The position numbers were made by a program, and so were the translations under genes. DNA of 7,192 nucleotides from Deferribacteres bacterium (GTDB lineage: Bacteria; Nitrospirota; Thermodesulfovibrionia; UBA6902): contig JAUVPO010000092.1 of the NCBI GenBank assembly GCA_030598625.1, positions 1 through 7,192 of the forward strand, read 5' to 3'. This document shows positions 6,654 through 7,192 of this stretch, in pieces. Within the stretch, counting starts at the first letter, position 1, and every line of letters starts with the position of its first letter. The notes below the pieces were generated by a model, which did not search any database, had not been told where the DNA came from, and was given only the letters and a program-made list of their open reading frames with translations.

Positions 6654-6683
6654 ATGAGAAATCTCTCAGTTTGATAAAAGATT

Positions 6684-6986
6684 TTAGGCAGGCCGGAAAG
6701 CCGGGATGGATTTTATCATGATGAATTCTGATCCTTCCTCTTTTTTAACCTGCTTAAATACGTCACATGATAGACAGGAAGCCGACTTCTGAGCAAAATC
6801 TCCCTGAACTTTACCACCGCAGAACGTACCGGCAACAGCCCAGCATATACGGCCGGCGTTTTTGCCGCCGTTTAGTCCAGTGGATGAAGTATCCGAACCA
6901 GCCGGACAGACCCCAAGATCCTGGACCTTGCTTCCACTAGGCTCGCGCCCACATTTCTTAATTTCCCAGCAATTTGTTCTACCCAT
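6684..6986 (-). CDS. Small cysteine-rich two-CW domain protein
   Basis: A 100-aa soluble protein of the 'two-CW' family, named for two Cys-Trp pairs, here C6-W7 and C48-W49. Its seven cysteines (6, 12, 27, 48, 56, 71, 74) include CWEIKKCGRE, CPA, GRICWAVAGTFC and SCLSCDVFKQVKKEEG, the usual family layout. They suggest metal or Fe-S binding, which is inferred and not shown. No signal peptide or membrane segment is visible. Such domains occur alone or next to sensory and chemotaxis-type proteins; the function is unknown. The start is well fixed by AGGAGGG 7 nt upstream. It is likely monocistronic: its own terminator follows and no gene precedes it within about 200 nt. The last eight residues (SIPAFRPA) are encoded by DNA sharing a 12-mer with the repeat at 1876-1942. 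Confidence 0.85.
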   Translation of the reverse strand: MGRTNCWEIKKCGREPSGSKVQDLGVCPAGSDTSSTGLNGGKNAGRICWAVAGTFCGGKVQGDFAQKSASCLSCDVFKQVKKEEGSEFIMIKSIPAFRPA

Positions 6987-6993
6987 GTTCTGT

Positions 6994-7000
6994 CCCTCCT
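6994..7000 (-). promoter_or_regulatory. Strong ribosome binding site of the two-CW gene, preceded by an A/T tetranucleotide run
   Basis: On the minus strand AGGAGGG lies 7 nt before the ATG. Immediately upstream is an AAAT-type run (complement of 7001-7018, three to four units), giving an unstructured A-rich leader. Confidence 0.75.
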
Positions 7001-7088
7001 TATTTATTTATTTTTTTATGGACATGAACTATTATCGGCAATTCGTATTTTAACCTTTAGAATAAATGCGGAAAATATCGTTTTGTTT

Positions 7089-7114
7089 TGTTTACTTAGG
7101 TTACTATGTAAACA
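7089..7114. promoter_or_regulatory. Gapped inverted repeat TGTTTAC-N12-GTAAACA upstream of the two-CW gene
   Basis: Perfect 7-bp arms (7089-7095, 7108-7114) lie about 100-130 nt before the two-CW ATG. A GTTAC in the spacer (7100-7104 region) echoes the arm. The layout fits a dimeric regulator site in the upstream region of this gene or of one beyond the right edge. No promoter could be assigned with confidence. Confidence 0.4.
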
Positions 7115-7158
7115 TTTAAAAACATCGTTCAAGGTGAAGTCAAACAAAGATGAAGGCC

Positions 7159-7187
7159 GAAGGTTATAATTAGAGTTATTAACCTTC
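7159..7187. repeat. Inverted repeat at the right edge, GAAGGTTA/TAACCTTC
   Basis: Perfect 8-bp arms (7159-7166, 7180-7187) enclose a 13-nt AT-rich loop. The right arm can alternatively pair as CTTCACC (7184-7190) with GGTGAAG at 7133-7139. It may be the terminator or leader hairpin of a gene beyond the window; the flanking sequence needed to decide is cut off. Confidence 0.4.
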
Positions 7188-7192
7188 ACCAG

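Larger units (their letters stand above)
6375..6683. other. Intergenic region between the two-CW gene and lhgO
   Basis: About 310 nt, AT-rich, between two minus-strand genes. It holds the leader of lhgO, a 16-bp palindrome (6450-6465), a small near-palindrome TTCCCGGAA (6510-6518) and the intrinsic terminator of the two-CW gene (6610-6653). Two tiny plus-strand ORFs (8 and 16 codons, starting at 6576 and 6607) are not convincing. No tRNA or conserved RNA was recognised, and no clear -35/-10 pair for lhgO could be fixed by eye. Confidence 0.6.

Noticed and set aside
6576..6657. Two tiny plus-strand ORFs (MKLKDILR and MLENIKEK...), the second with a GAGG 8 nt ahead
   Set aside because: No downstream plus-strand gene to be led. 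The second runs through the minus-strand terminator stem, and no independent evidence of coding was found.

Overview
The window comes from a bacterial chromosome of moderate GC with strong Shine-Dalgarno sites. It probably belongs to an anaerobe. Three things point that way: a soluble NAD(P)H/iron-sulfur electron-transfer module of the NuoF/HydB/HndC type, a 'two-CW' cysteine-rich protein, and an archaeal-style nitrogen regulator (NrpR) beside a short GlnA. The intergenic 'GTCAT-CCCG...CGGG-ATGAC' inverted-repeat element is also common in some Nitrospirota and Desulfobacterota genomes. Phylum is a low-confidence inference (Thermodesulfovibrionia-like Nitrospirota would fit).

Layout. Plus strand, 2-2692: the nearly complete 3' part of a NuoF-type flavoprotein with a thioredoxin-like [2Fe-2S] domain in front and a 2x[4Fe-4S] ferredoxin domain behind. 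A 67-bp inverted-repeat element follows in the intergenic gap. Next is a TTG-started, HoxU/NuoG-N-like iron-sulfur protein that lacks the usual middle cluster and any catalytic domain. Plus strand, 2743-5184: an NrpR-type regulator (winged helix plus one NrpR sensor domain) followed after 129 nt by glnA, a class I-alpha glutamine synthetase. The nrpR-glnA gap holds a palindrome centred on a perfect -10-like TATAAT.

Minus strand, 6986-5181: a 100-aa two-CW protein with its own strong RBS and an intrinsic terminator. Then comes a roughly 300-nt gap with a 16-bp palindrome, and an LhgO-like FAD-dependent L-2-hydroxyglutarate oxidase. The stop codons of lhgO and glnA overlap tail to tail.

How the genes may work together (inference). 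NrpR in methanogens senses 2-oxoglutarate and controls glnA, so nrpR-glnA here looks like a self-contained nitrogen-assimilation unit. The convergent LhgO would produce 2-oxoglutarate, the NrpR effector, from L-2-hydroxyglutarate. The two Fe-S/flavin subunits form an NAD(P)H-linked electron-input module whose catalytic partner (hydrogenase, formate dehydrogenase or Hdr-type) is not in the window. The most notable points are the bacterial NrpR-glnA pairing with a possible new operator, and the stripped-down HoxU-like subunit.
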